Positions 49,401-61,199 of a DNA stretch of 64,000 nt are shown piece after piece (within the stretch, counting starts at the first letter, position 1; each line of letters begins with the position of its first letter). This stretch comes from Tigriopus japonicus. Taxonomy: Eukaryota; Arthropoda; Copepoda; Harpacticoida; Harpacticidae. Position numbers and translations under genes: made by a program. The stretch covers positions 12,591,336-12,655,335 of the forward strand of contig CM021317.1 of NCBI GenBank assembly GCA_010645155.1. Reading direction: 5' to 3'. The notes beneath the pieces were generated by a model that worked only from the letters and a program-made list of their open reading frames with translations, had not been told where the DNA came from and did no database searches.

Positions 49401-50999
49401 CACAGTTGGTTCATGGAAGTAAGATGGGCAGTGTTTGGTTGATCTTTTCTGGGCTGTTGTTTCCACGTTACAATATCATAGTGAAGCTTCGATGTACAAA
49501 CTGCGAACGGACTTATTTGTCATCCACTCGTCATAACTTGCTCATTCACGGGCCTAAAATACACGTCAATGAAGATTGGCCGAGGATTAATACCTTCTTC
49601 ATCTTTGCAAGTCTGGACGAGTGGCGCTCTCCAAGTACACTGAAGAAAAAGAATAAACATGCAAATTCTCAAAAAATCTTCTGGAGAGCTCTTAGGAGCG
49701 GATTAGATGCAGTGTGGAACGAAAGTTGAAACCAACAAAACCATAGATGCTCAGGAAAGCCCTGTTTACAATTTTGAAGAAATATCTGCCTAGAAACTGC
49801 GGGAATCAGTTTGAACATAAGGCCCATTTACATTATTTTGTTCACTAACAGCATTTTTGTCTCAGGTAATGTTTTACTATAGGGGAACATTTTTAGAAAG
49901 TATGAAGTTGGATTGATTTAATTTATTTGAAGGTCAGTGGATGGTATGACTTCTTTTACTATAAGGACCATTTTGTGTTCTCTGGTACTTACATTATGTT
50001 TCATCCTAAAATATACTTGGACGGAAATATAGGAATATACTATAAAAATATATATAGGAAATATACTTAATACTTACAAAGTTACTTTAAGTGACAATTT
50101 TGGTCCCTCCATAGTTGAGATATTGTCTTTGAATTACGAAATCATAATAAAGAAATATTTCTTTTGGGTCAGAACAAAGACTAACATCAACTTTCGATAT
50201 CATTTTGAAAACAAGATGCTCAAAATGCAACATTGGACCTCAAATAATAATTGATCCCTTAAAGCAAAGGAAGAACAGAAACAGCAAGTTCGGTCACAAT
50301 TTTCTAGACAAAGTGCAGGAAACCTGCATCGTTCGACGTTCTGTTGTGTTTAACACTGCGACAATGCAGCCGGGGGAAATTTTCAATTTCGTCTCAACTT
50401 ACGTCTTTCTGTTTAAACAAGACTATCCGAGTGAGTGGATCTTTTCCGGAATATTACCGATATTCATTGCACCCTCTTTCTTCGTAGCTGCAATGCAAAG
50501 AGGATGAGTGTCATCCGCCCCTAAAGATAGGCGGGAGAAAGATATTTTGTCCAAATCTTAACGAGTCAGTCTTTTGTTGAAATAGATTTCACACAAAAAG
50601 CTCATTTTCTCTTCACTATTTCTCGTCGCGAGCACCTCTTGTTAATGTGTCATCCCTGAAAAAATAGCCCGATTAGTCCGCTGACTGATTGCACACGTTT
50701 TTGAGCGCTTCCATGTCTCAAAAAAGAACGAACGGACTTTTACGATCGCGCAGACAAGCCTTCTTTTGGCTTAGTTCTGAGAGTTTGTCTGGCGATCCGT
50801 TAGGAGCCGACAAAGAGCGAGCAAATGAGTCAACGGGGAAATGGGCCAAAAAGGCCTTGATCTAAGGCTGGAGGTCTGTTGTGCGGGGTTTATAACAAAA
50901 AGGAAATAGAGAGTTGGGTGGAACTGTAAATAGATCATGAGAAAGAAAAATTCTCTAAAGGAGCAATGAGAAAGAGATTTCACTGATGTATCGTTTTAT

Positions 51000-51288
51000 C
51001 TAGAGGGCTAACAGAGAAATGCCACTCCAGTTCAGTCAGTGGAGATTTGTTTTGAACACACTTCATGGTTTGACAGCAAGGGTGCCAAGTGATTTGATCC
51101 GGCATGCATTGCTCTTGTTTAAGCAAAGCACATGAAAAAGCAATTTCGCCACTGACTCCCTGAAATTGCAAATTCCAGTTTTGAATCACATAACTAAATG
51201 TGTCCAACACCAAATCCCACTGCACACACAGTGCAGCCTAAGTGACTGCAAACAATCTTGCACTGTCGTTTCTCTGTTAGCCCTCTAG
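51000..51288 (-). mobile_element. CTAG-ended MITE, copy 2
   Basis: 289 bp, opposite orientation to the copy at 5056-5346. The ends begin CTAGAGGGCTAACAGAGAAA. It is flanked by TTTTAT (50994-50999 and 51289-51294), again followed on the right by CTAG. Interior blocks such as GGTGGAGATTTG/AGTGGAGATTTG, GAACACACTTCAT and TGACAGCAAGG are shared with copy 1 in inverse orientation. Confidence 0.82.
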
Positions 51289-51296
51289 TTTTATCT

Positions 51297-51440
51297 AGTG
51301 CATTGTAATAAAAGAGAACAATCACAAAGAGCCCCATCTAGTTCTTTTTTTGTGGCAACAGCTTCCTAATTCCATAATATTCATTTGCAAATGGCAATGA
51401 TCCTTCATCAGTTCTGGATAAACTAGGCGCCTCAAGCGTT
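51297..51440 (+). repeat. Truncated relative of the 47938-48397 fold-back family
   Basis: It begins GTGCATTGTAATAAAAGAG, then CCCATCTAGT, GGCAACAGCTTCC, ATGATCCTTCATCAGTTCTGGA and TAAACTAGGCGCCTCAA, in the same order as the left arm at 47938-48075. Only one arm is found. It sits immediately beside the CTAG MITE copy 2. Confidence 0.55.
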
Positions 51441-53568
51441 GATATGGGACTATAATTTTGTTTCAGAATCACGAAATATGATTGAATAGAAGTTCTTTTA
51501 CACATTTCCCTCTTGGATCCATAGGGCATGGATGCTATAATTGGAACTGTTGGCAGATTGCCTTGCATTTGTTCCTAGAGGGGAGGAGGGCAGAATTTTG
51601 CATGTAGAATGGATTGTTATCTAAGGATTGACCAAAATAGGTCTGTGAGCCTCAAGTAGATCTCAATCTCTATTTTTGTACTGAAAACGCCTATGTTTTG
51701 AGTTGACCCGCCGACCTCGTAGCCATGAAATCCAGCCCACAAACTGAGAATCATTTTAATTAAGACTGGACTTGATATTTTTGAATATTCTATCGTTTTC
51801 ACTTGCTTTGATTTCGCCTCTCGCTTGTGACGTTTCCGTAGATCTCTCTTTGGGTTACGGGGGCAACTGTCTGCTTATACTTTTATAAGGCCAAAATTAA
51901 GTGTAAAATTTAGAGTAGAGTGTTGTTTTCAAAGAATTCTTTTTATTCCATAGTCTCCCGACGACTTTTTGTTAAAAAAATCATTGATCTATTTACATTT
52001 CTAATGTAGGCGCGTTGATTAGATAATGAGGTAGTGGAACCATAAGGAAGTTTAAATCGTAGTTTCAAAGGCTTGGTTTTGGTGTTTTTTGGATAAATTA
52101 TTTGACTGTATAGCATTCGTGGTCCCATCAAAGTGAATACGTTGACGATTGTCCTATTGTTTTTCCCATGTACATGTTGGGTTATGGGTCAACCAAGTTT
52201 GGATGTAGCGAGTCTTCGGTCAAATGCGTTTTGGTCACGAGTTGGGGTTAAACTGCCATATCAACGCCCTTTGTTTCCCTTTTGATTCTTGTAGACCTGT
52301 TTGAATTGTTTTAGTCTTTGTTACTAACAGAGTGTATTCAATCATTATCACAATGTGTCACAATCACAATGGTTAAGTAGTCACTATATACGTGACAATG
52401 TGGAGTCTTCGTTTTTACAGTATTGACTATGCTTTACATGGAAATGCTCCCCTTTTCCGTTCAATTTGGTTTAAATTACAATAACAACAAAATTCGTTTC
52501 AAAAGCGACCATCAAACATCAAAATCCACTTCTTTACAATTACTTTGAAAAATGTAACTGAGGTAAAAAGTACATGCTATGACATTCAATTACATTTCAT
52601 TAGCATCTGTTATGCTTTATGGACAACTTGGTTACCATTTCTTATGCAGAAACCGGTTGAACAGCACTTCAGTAACATTCCGGGGGTATTTTCAAATGAA
52701 CCAGTTTTTGTTTTGCAAGGAATAAAAATCCAAGATTTGGTTGGTAACTTCAAGGCGAAAATTGGAATTCTACCAAAATCTTAGCTATCTTAAAAGGTCA
52801 ACATATCGTTGTCATTTTGCTTTCGCAAATAATTTTGTTGTAATAATTGAATTGGGTTGGTAGCATTTAGGATTAAGTTATTGCCAGGGAAAGATTAATT
52901 TTGGGGTTAATGACTAGCAAGCCATATTTTGACACAGTCGGATGGAAGAATACTCGATAAAAGAATAATAGAAGAACTGACGGTCAGTATTTTTATACCC
53001 AACTATGAGTGTGTTTTTAAAGATTTTGAGTTTAGTTTGACCATTATAACACCATTGAAGATAAGGCCAAACATAAAGATATGTGTAAATCAATTCACTA
53101 AATATATTTGGTTCCTTTTTTCCGATGCTATTGTTATGTTTGACAAATTAAAAGTACATTTTTTGTCCTATATTACGAAATCACTGTTATTGAGTGAGAT
53201 ATTCTTGCAACATTGACAGACGCAATCAAACTCCACCCAAATTCACCTTCATGGGATTTGTCACTTAATCGAGAAAATGTTGGGGAATCACGAATCGCCA
53301 AATCCGAAAATCCTTCTATTAAACCCCAAGATATGGCTTTTTGTTTTTTCTTCAAGTCCATTTTAATTAATGTAAAGAAATCGTAAACTATAGTGTGCAA
53401 TGACTGATTGGTAATAAAATGAACCAACAAACAACCGCAAGTTTAAAATCGAAACATTCAAATTTGACAATACTAAAGAGGTTTTGGTGCACGTCTGTGC
53501 TTCTCTTCTTTCGTCAATTTAAATTTGCTTCTTTGGGAGCTTCATAAAACATTCTTTAGTACTCAAAC

Positions 53569-54042
53569 ATGGTTCTCAGCAAGCTAATCATCATTCTCTT
53601 TCTACTTTCTTGTAAGAATCTCACTTTCCAACAACTTTTGATTGTCAATCATTCCAGCGTTTAACTTACAGTTTATGTGGAATGTCAAACACCATCCAAT
53701 AAACATTTGACCCAAGTAGTGGACCACCTGCAGTTTAAAATCCCATATCTGATCCATCAAGCCAAAAATGCCATTGAGAAAGGTCTCAAAGTCTACAATG
53801 TAAAGAAATGGACCCAAAGCACGGGCTTGTTGGTTGGATCGTGGAACGATGTGATCAGTGTGGTTCTTAAAGACAACGAAACCCTCTCCAGAGTGAGTTT
53901 GAGGACCTACCGTTATGCTGCTTATCTGGGCGTTTACGGGGTTGCCTACAGTTTGCCTGGGTATTATGCCATGGTTGAGGACCAACTCGATTGTGGACCA
54001 GACAATTTCTTGCAAATTTTGGATCGGTCCAGGCCAAGGTAA
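53569..54042 (+). CDS. Small secreted protein of unknown family (2 exons)
   Basis: Exon 1 (53569-53611) encodes a signal peptide (MVLSKLIIILFLLS); exon 2 starts at 53672 after a 60-bp GT-AG intron and continues in phase (FYVECQTPSNKHL onward). Read to the first stop (TAA at 54040-54042) the product is 137 residues, mature part about 120, with two cysteines after the signal region. The stop lies inside a good donor (CCAAG|GTAAGA after 54038). If a 46-bp intron (54039-54084) is removed, the frame continues to a TAG at 54197-54199, adding about 38 residues rich in Lys and Ser. That intron would be shorter than any other here. I recognise no domain. Signal peptide plus clean splice support a real gene. 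Confidence 0.6.
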
Positions 54043-55340
54043 GAATCAGGGTCTGTCTTGTGAAAAGTTGTCCAGAATTGTCAGTTTATTGCACCGAGAG
54101 GTGTCAAAATTGAGTGGGATCAAAAAATCCAAAGGAGAGCCCATTGTTTCATTACCAAAGGTACAAACCTTGAACAATTTCCAAAGAAGTTCCTTCTAGG
54201 AATACTTCCGAAAAACCAAAAGAGGCATTTATCTTTGAGCTAGAGACACCAGAAGTACCCAAAGACAAGCAGGCTTGAAACCTATTGTACGGGAAGTTCG
54301 AATGATCCATACATCGTTTATCAAAGGCTTAGTTTGGTCGGACGAAATCAGTTAGGGATTCTTGGAGACAAATAGCTAGGGATGTGTCGTAACCTAAACT
54401 TGACCTTCAACAAACTTGATAAAAGATTGTTGAAAATTCCCATGCTTGATTAAAAATTTGGTTTATTAACAACCTGGGATCAAGCTACAAAAGAACCTCG
54501 TGTAACAAAATTCAAACCTGTGAACACCAAAGCCTGAGATCAGACCAATCTCTAGTTTGGCCCCAAGAATCCCCACCTGAACAAATCCATTACTAGATAG
54601 CGTACAGCCTGCCCAATCTGCCTGATAGGAGGCAAGGCTACTTGCATTTTGCCCTTAAAAAAATATCACCCTCTCTGCTATTGAGCAGACAATGAGAGTG
54701 GCCAAACTTGCACTGGGAAGGGCTTAAATTTTGTCGTTTTGGGAGGCTTCTAGGTAAAAGGTTCATTTCATGATTTTGCTCTAAGTTAATCAAAAAAACT
54801 CCATCTGTGATTGGCATTTACTTACAAGTTCATTCCATTCCAAATATCTTTAATAACGTTCATTTATATTCATGTCAAATCCAAGTCCTCACCCTGTGAA
54901 ACCCTCTTTTAGGCCAAGAAAGTGACATTAGGAAAAGGGAAAAAGCGACCCAAATTTCAAACCCTTATTAATAAACAGTTATGTCTTATATATGAATGCT
55001 CACAACCTGATTTTTTATAAGCAACATTGCATTAGTACTTAGTAGGCTTTCGAGCAAAAATCGATCACTGTCAAGGTTTACCTTCATTTACCTGGTCACG
55101 CATTTCAAATGTTCCCGCACTTTTGTCCACTCAGCAGTTGACGACCGGAGACACATCTTTATGGTTCACTCCCTAAAGTAAAATTAGATCTCAATGGAAT
55201 GATCTCGTCAAAATCTTATGGCCAGCGGATTAGACAAGGAAAAATACTTGTTCCACACTGGGAATTGGCCCGTGAGAATATGGGTTGTTAATAGGGTAGC
55301 CAACTTTTTTTGGAGCGACGGTGCTAATTAAAGTCAAATC

Positions 55341-55640
55341 AATGCTAGAAAAATGCTAGTTGGAAAATGCTAGAAAAATGCTAGTTGGAAAATGCTAGAA
55401 AAATGCTAGTTGGAAAATGCTAGAAAAATGCTAGTTGGAAAATGCTAGAAAAATGCTAGTTGGAAAATGCTAGAAAAATGCTAGAAAAATGTGAGTTGCA
55501 AAATGCTAGAAAAATGCTAGTTGGAAAATGGAAAATGCTAAAAAAATGCTAGTTGGAAAATGGAAAATGCTAGAAAAATGCTAGTTGGAAAATGGAAAAT
55601 GCTAGAAAAATGCTAGTTGAAAAATGGAAAATGCTAGAAA
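55341..55640 (+). repeat. Minisatellite, 25-bp unit becoming a 32-bp variant
   Basis: The basic unit is TGCTAGAAAAATGCTAG plus TTGGAAAA, repeated about five times. From about 55530 the units carry an extra TGGAAAA, giving 32 bp. Each unit is itself built from two shorter TGCTAG-based halves, showing stepwise growth. Confidence 0.92.
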
Positions 55641-56069
55641 ATACTACTTTTTCTAATAGAAAAAAAGACTGCAGTGGGTATTATGCCCATTAGTGAATAT
55701 TTACATCTATATTTTGACTTTAATTTTGCTGAAATTGACACAAAATATATTTTTTTGCTATTTGCCAAAACTAGTTACAAACTTTGCCTTCAAAAATTTC
55801 TAATGCATTGATTTTGAAATTAATCATAAAAAGCAAAACAAAACAATTGGCAAGCCATGCAGCACCTACTTTTGATGACAATTATAAAAAGTTTTTTTTT
55901 TGAATAATTTGAGGTTTGTAAGAAACCAAACATTATACTCTAAATGATTTCTTCAAATTTACTAGGACAACCTCCTACCTTCTACATTACAACGATTCTA
56001 CACATTGGATGACCGACTGTTAAATTTCAAATCCCACCTCGACAAGTTTTCAACAAACATTCCTGACCA

Positions 56070-56690
56070 ACCCTTTGTTCAATAATCGATTAATCGATTA
56101 ATCATAATTAATATTTTAACGATTAACGATTGATCGGTGTTGATCGATCGCGATTAATCGATTAAAACGATTGATTTTGTAAAGAGGTCAAATCTCAATT
56201 TCTGAGGTCAAAAATTGTTTAACAAATTGGAAAAGCTGGTTTCTTCTGAGCGCTCTAATTGCTCATTATGGTCGCTCCTTCACTTGTAAGCTTCAAAAGA
56301 AAAAAAAACCAATCTACATTGCTTGAAAACGTTGAAAGGTGTAAAATCGTCAATAGAGCCACATTTGACTTAATGGAGCAAAATGACCAAAGGTGGGTTC
56401 CAGTCCCAGGAAAAAGATCTGAAATATGGCCACACTTTGAAATACTGAGAAGTGACCGAAAGAAAGTGAGACGCAAACTCTACAAGGTTCAATTCAAGTT
56501 AACCTCGTCACCTTCATCCTTCTGCGTAAAAATTAGAGTAAAATAAAACAGCGTCTCGCTTTTGATTTGGTCTTTTGAATTTTCCGAAATTAATCGTTTC
56601 AGTTGTAATTATTTTAATCGATTAATGATTAATCGATATTTTTCTTTAATCGGATTAACTGATAATTCGAAAATCACCCCTAATGTTCAA
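56070..56690. mobile_element. Element with ATTAATCG arms around a BED-like coding relic
   Basis: The left arm (about 56080-56180) and right arm (about 56585-56665) are built of CGATTAATCGATTAATC-like units. Between them a frame of about 95 codons (56259-56546, plus) ends in TAA and includes SEIWPHFEIL, resembling the Trp-x2-Phe core of BED zinc fingers found in hAT transposases. The usual Cys pair is not visible after it, so it is a relic or a false resemblance. Flank ends and target duplication could not be fixed. Confidence 0.45.
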
Positions 56691-57396
56691 GGACTTTATC
56701 AGGCGGCAAATTCAAACTCATTAACAGACCAATGTTTTTATCACCAAAGACTATCCTCCCCAGATGTCTAATCTCATTTAAACAATTGCATGTAATCCAT
56801 TACGTGTATCGGTAGAAAAAATATCCATAAAAAAGATTAAATTGAAACTAGAGATAGGCCAAAAGTGCTTTTTTGTTTCAATTTCACTTATGCCTCTATG
56901 AAAACCAAAAGCAGACATGCATTTTAAAGACCGAAATTTCACACTAAAGTTAAATGTTTCTTGGTTCAGAAACGTTTGCACCTTATTTTCCCTATTTTAT
57001 AAAATTTTTAATCTCTCAACATCAAACACATCAACAGTTCAAATTTCAAAGTGAATTTTGCATGTTAAAAATTTTGTGATCAGCTACTTTTCATTGAAAA
57101 AAAGCCCTCTTGTAAAAAAAATGGTTTTGGTTAGAAGCCCTTTTTGATCCGTTTTTTACTGAAACACTAATTTATCCATTCTAAGTTTAAAAAGCTGTTT
57201 TTCTGTAGTTGGTGTTGTAGTTCCATCACAAATCTAATCATTTTTGAGACAAGTAATGCCTTGTGCCCCTTCTCAAGTTGTCTAGACAAAGCCTGCAAAC
57301 AGGAATTTGGTTACCTGTACTGTAGAACCAACTTGAAAATACGGATTACAAGTCTTCCAATTCATCTTTTTTAAGTCAGGGAATATGGGCGGGGAA

Positions 57397-58320
57397 AAGT
57401 ATAGAAATTTTAGTACATAGAGCGGCGGCGACAACTGACCGGTACTGGAGAGGCAAGTAGCAGGTCGTTTTTTTTCTCTCAGAGATGGGGACTTATATAC
57501 TATTTATGCACCTGCAAAGGAAGGGAGTAATGGCCAAAATCCGGCGGAGGGAGTTTCATTTTATTGGCGACCCGAGGGCGTCAGCCCGAGGGGCGTCAAT
57601 TAAAATGAAACAAGTGATGTCGGATCTTGACCATTCCTTCCTTCATTTGTGGGTGCATATGATATTTTGTTGACCAACTTATCCTTTTTGGGACTTCCGT
57701 TACAATTTTTCAACCCTGAAAATCAGTTCAACCACGGACATTCGTACTATCCAACTAGCATGCTTTGCTTACTCAATACCGGTATTAGGAGCAAGCTCCG
57801 TTCACCTCAAGTACATCAGTTGGTGTGTTGGCTACTCAGTGCCATGGTATAAAAGCCTACCACGACATCTTCTGTAGATCATTCTCCGTCAATGAGACGG
57901 GGGCTTCAAACGTGCAAGTTATTGTGCGTCTGAGATGTATTAGTAAAGACATGATTCATTCATAGGGCAATAAAGTGATTGATAGGGTAATAAAATGATT
58001 TGTAGGGTAATAAAGTAAGTTGTAGGGGAATAACATTTTGGACCTGACCTCTTCGGGTTGAAGGAAGTCTCAGAAAAGGAGAAGGCGGTCAATAAAAATT
58101 GAAAAGACAAGTCCCGGGAAGTGTTGTCAAGTGAAAACATCAATGCAGTGCCATCATATCGTGTAAGGTTAGGTTACATTAAGTTCAAAGATTAAGTTTG
58201 ACGCATTGCTTTATCCTGTTATGAAAATGACATACAAATTAACTTGTCATGTGGCATCACTGCTCCTGGAGAAGGGATCAGCTGTTGACGCCGCTCTGTG
58301 TACTGAAATTTCTATACTTT
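57397..58320. mobile_element. TIR element with 42-bp inverted ends
   Basis: The left end (57397-57438) reads AAGTATAGAAATTTTAGTAC then AGAGCGGCGGCGACAACTGA. The reverse complement of 58278-58320 reads AAAGTATAGAAATTTCAGTA then AGAGCGGCGTCAACAGCTGA. No transposase frame lies between. A GC-rich hairpin sits near its left end. The right end and its flank are duplicated beyond the SINE at 58846. Confidence 0.6.
57553..57611. other. GC-rich imperfect hairpin
   Basis: Arms GTTTCATTTTATTGG...CGAGGGC and GCCCGAGG...AAAATGAAAC are roughly 80 percent complementary around a GTCA loop. The centre can also be read as two tandem CCCGAGG(G)GCGTCA units. It stands out in AT-rich surroundings, inside the TIR element 57397-58320. 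Confidence 0.6.
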
Positions 58321-58395
58321 CTACTGATCTACTATCTATGTCAATGTGCCAAACTTGTAACATAATTTCCTATTTGATGTAGCTAAAGCATCATT
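58287..58395 (+). repeat. 109-bp direct repeat, left copy, adjoining the SINE
   Basis: It runs from GACGCCGCTCTGTG to AGCTAAAGCATCATT and matches 58846-58954 with only a few differences. It ends exactly where the SINE begins. Its first part is the right terminus of the TIR element 57397-58320. Confidence 0.9.
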
Positions 58396-58845
58396 GTGGG
58401 GGGTGAGGCATGGCGTAGTGCGTACTGCGTCGGTTTGTCATGCGGATAGCTGGGGTTCGATCCCGGCTGACTGCCACCCTCAAAAACTCAACTCTTCGGA
58501 GTCAAAATTTAGCATTTGAACCGTCTTTCAAATGCAAAAACACAACTTTCCAAACTCAACTCTTCGGAGTCAAAATTTAGCGTTGAACTGTCTTTCAATG
58601 CAAACAAGGCCAGCCTCGGTTCGATCCCGGGCTTGCCGAGTCCCAGTGGCCTGTGGTATTAAGTTACATGCAGAAGTCACGGCCCTTGACGGCTTAAATG
58701 GGCGAACCTGGAGTCATTCCCGAGGGTGAGGTAAAAATTAATGCTTGCTTGTTAGCTTGTCCAAGTGGAGCGGCAATATCCCCTTATGGCGGACAGCCTT
58801 TATCAGATTATCAGACTCCTCAACAAACAAACAAACAAACAAACA
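58396..58845 (+). mobile_element. tRNA-derived SINE with (AAAC)n tail
   Basis: The head contains RNA polymerase III promoter boxes: box A TGGCGTAGTGCG at 58411-58422 and box B GGTTCGATCCC at 58454-58464, spaced as in a tRNA. A second box-B-like GGTTCGATCCC lies at 58618-58628, suggesting a dimeric origin. In between, a CAACTCTTCGGAGTCAAAAT unit occurs twice. The element ends in a (CAAA)n tail at about 58822-58844. No protein frame. Confidence 0.82.
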
Positions 58846-58954
58846 GACGCCGCTCTGTGTACCGAAATTTCTATACTTTCTACTGATCTACTATCTATGT
58901 CAATGTGCCAAACTTGTAAAATAATTTCCTATTTGATGTAGCTAAACTATCATT
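58846..58954 (+). repeat. 109-bp direct repeat, right copy, after the SINE tail
   Basis: It begins exactly after the (CAAA)n tail with GACGCCGCTCTGTG and ends at CTATCATT. A handful of substitutions separate it from 58287-58395. Together the copies look like a target duplication, but far longer than the usual 7-20 bp. Confidence 0.9.
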
Positions 58955-60802
58955 ATATTGCTAGAACAAGTCAATGCAACATATTTTGCACAATTTCTTG
59001 AATTATGCCCAGTTTTGTCTCTTTGCAAGTGCATGCACAGTGCAAGTTGGTTGTGGCAGATGTCGACGCTCTTGCTCCATGAAAAGGCACAACAAAGCCA
59101 CACTTCAATTGCCCAAGGATTTCTTAATACAGGATTTGAAACCACATCGGAAAAAGTGCCTGTCTCAAATTATGCGTCATTCAGGCAACCCAAGCCAATT
59201 CTCATTGGGCAGGATTGGCCACATCTGCCATTCAAAAGGTGATGAGATCATTGACGAGCAGACAGCATGATTTCATCTCATGACAGAACAACATCTTTTT
59301 ATAATTTGAGTGTCAAGTTCCTTCTGCTATTCATAAGCTCATGGCAGGTTTCTATTATTTGAAGAAATGACTTGAGCCTTAATCATTTTGCAAGATCCAA
59401 ATCACAATTATAGAAGGCCTACAATTTGCAGTCACCCTTGTTTGTTTTGCCAGTCTCTTCTCACTCACAACATTTGAAACATCTTGAAAAATCATCTTGA
59501 AAGGTGATTAATTCATCTGTTCAGTGCTTTTTAAGTGTGATTTTTAAGTCATGTTCAGGTCATTTGACACATGGCAATACTCCTTCATCTGCTGTAGTGC
59601 TACAGTCTATGATTGATGGCACACCCACCTTTGATAGTGCAACAGCTTCAGTGACACAAGTACCTTCTCAACCTAAGTTATTTTGGGAATCAATCAAGTC
59701 TCAACCACTGCTAGAGTGTTCATGGTGTGAGTTCATCTTGATGCCAAGGCTTGTTCTGTTGGTGATTCAGCCATATACCAAACATCCATATACTTTTTTT
59801 TTAAATGTGAGTGAACCAAGCAAGTAAGAACCAAGAAAGTAAGTGTGTGCATTGTGTGAGGCATAATTCTGGGCATCTTTTAAGCTCAAAACAGACTATT
59901 TTTCTTAACATATACGTATGTGTCCAAAATTGAAACACAAATGTATTTGGTCCATTGATAAAGTCACCAAAGAAAGAATTTTTTTTTGATAGTCGTTCTT
60001 GTAGTGCTTTGTATCTTGCAGTGTGAAGTACTTAATGATCTCAATGTGACATCGTTAAGCAGATCAAGAAACTGTGGGATTGTGACTTGAATCATAGCTT
60101 CTCCTTACTATTTGGATCCTTTAATAGGAATGAATCTACTGAAAAACCCAGGTCTTGTAACTTGACATGGGGATAAGGTAGTAGGAATGTGCACTCTGCT
60201 AAGAATATATATAATTAAATAAAGGTATCTTGATTTAACTAAACGAAGGGATAAAAAAATGTGTCAGTAAATAAACATGACACACCCATTGGGCCTCTTA
60301 GCAGATTAATAAATAGTATGATGTCTCAATGCTTTTATATTTGATACATATTAATGCACAAAGGGTGATAAATTAAACTTTATTATGGCTTTTCATGTGC
60401 AATAAAGCTATATAATCGACAATTGCTTACAGTAACCATAAGCCATTAGGGTATACCAAATATTTCATGAAGAAATCGCCTATCTGAATCACTTGTATGG
60501 ATATTTACATATATTCAATCAAATTGGATTGTCTCAAGTTAAAACTACTTTAAAATTTGATGTTTTGGGTTGTCTATCCATGCATGAGTATTACAAAAAT
60601 ATCAAACCTGTGAAACTCCTTTACATGGGAGATGTGGAGACTGAAAAAATAAGCTAGAAAAAAGGTAACTAAGTTGTTAACATCTAACATAAGTCTTAAT
60701 TAAGTAACGTAGCTTCCTGAGCATCATGACGCTTACTGAAAAGGTTGCGTGGCCGTCAGCCGTCCAGAAGTTCCGTGGTCCATGAATTGCCCTATGACCA
60801 CA

Positions 60803-61167
60803 TATAGAGGTTGTGAAGAATTGATTGTTGTCTTTCACCGTTGACGCTGCCAAGACCTGCCGCGTAGACACGCTGTAGGCCTGCCAGCACTGTCCAGACA
60901 CATAGGAAGAGACAAATTACCTAATATTTCAAGTAAATTTGCCAATAATGTCACCAACCAATGTCCTTTTTGATATCGGTAAACAATTATGATACTTATT
61001 TATCAGTACAAAATCACACATATTGCGAAATAGTTAAAACTATGTTGAGTTTTGTTTCTTCACGAGTGCATGGACAATGCTGGCTGGCCTTCAGCGATGT
61101 CTACGCAACAGGCTGGTGGGGCGGGAATAGAGGGGGACAACAAACAATTCTTCACAACCTCTATTGT
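60803..61167. repeat. Inverted repeat pair, arms about 100-115 bp
   Basis: The reverse complement of about 60803-60918 matches about 61051-61167: TTTGT(C/T)TCTTC, TGGACA(G/A)TGCTGGC, a TGTCTACGC block, and AATTCTTCACAACCTCTAT. A shorter relative (GTTTTGTCTCTTTGCAAGTG and GCACAGTGC) lies at 59011-59070. This may be a fold-back element; the ends were not determined. Confidence 0.65.
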
Positions 61168-61199
61168 CCGAGCTAGATACACTAAGATAGTACTGATGT

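Larger units (their letters stand above)
49401..53568. other. Intergenic stretch between the yellow-family gene and the orphan secreted gene
   Basis: No supported gene. It holds the second CTAG-ended MITE (51000-51288) and a truncated relative of the fold-back family (51297-51440). A frame near 49480-49729 includes CTNCERTYLSSTRHNLLIH, which looks finger-like but has no proper start, partner finger or splice context. The first 100-200 bp upstream of 49400 should contain the yellow-family promoter; no clear TATA box seen. Confidence 0.5.

Noticed and set aside
49480..49729. Finger-like CTNCERTYLSSTRHNLLIH in a plus-strand frame
   Set aside because: Single motif with no complete C2H2 spacing, no start, no partner fingers and no splice context.
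58396..58480. A genuine tRNA gene
   Set aside because: Box A and box B are present, but the acceptor and anticodon stems do not pair convincingly, and the segment continues into a SINE body with an (AAAC)n tail.
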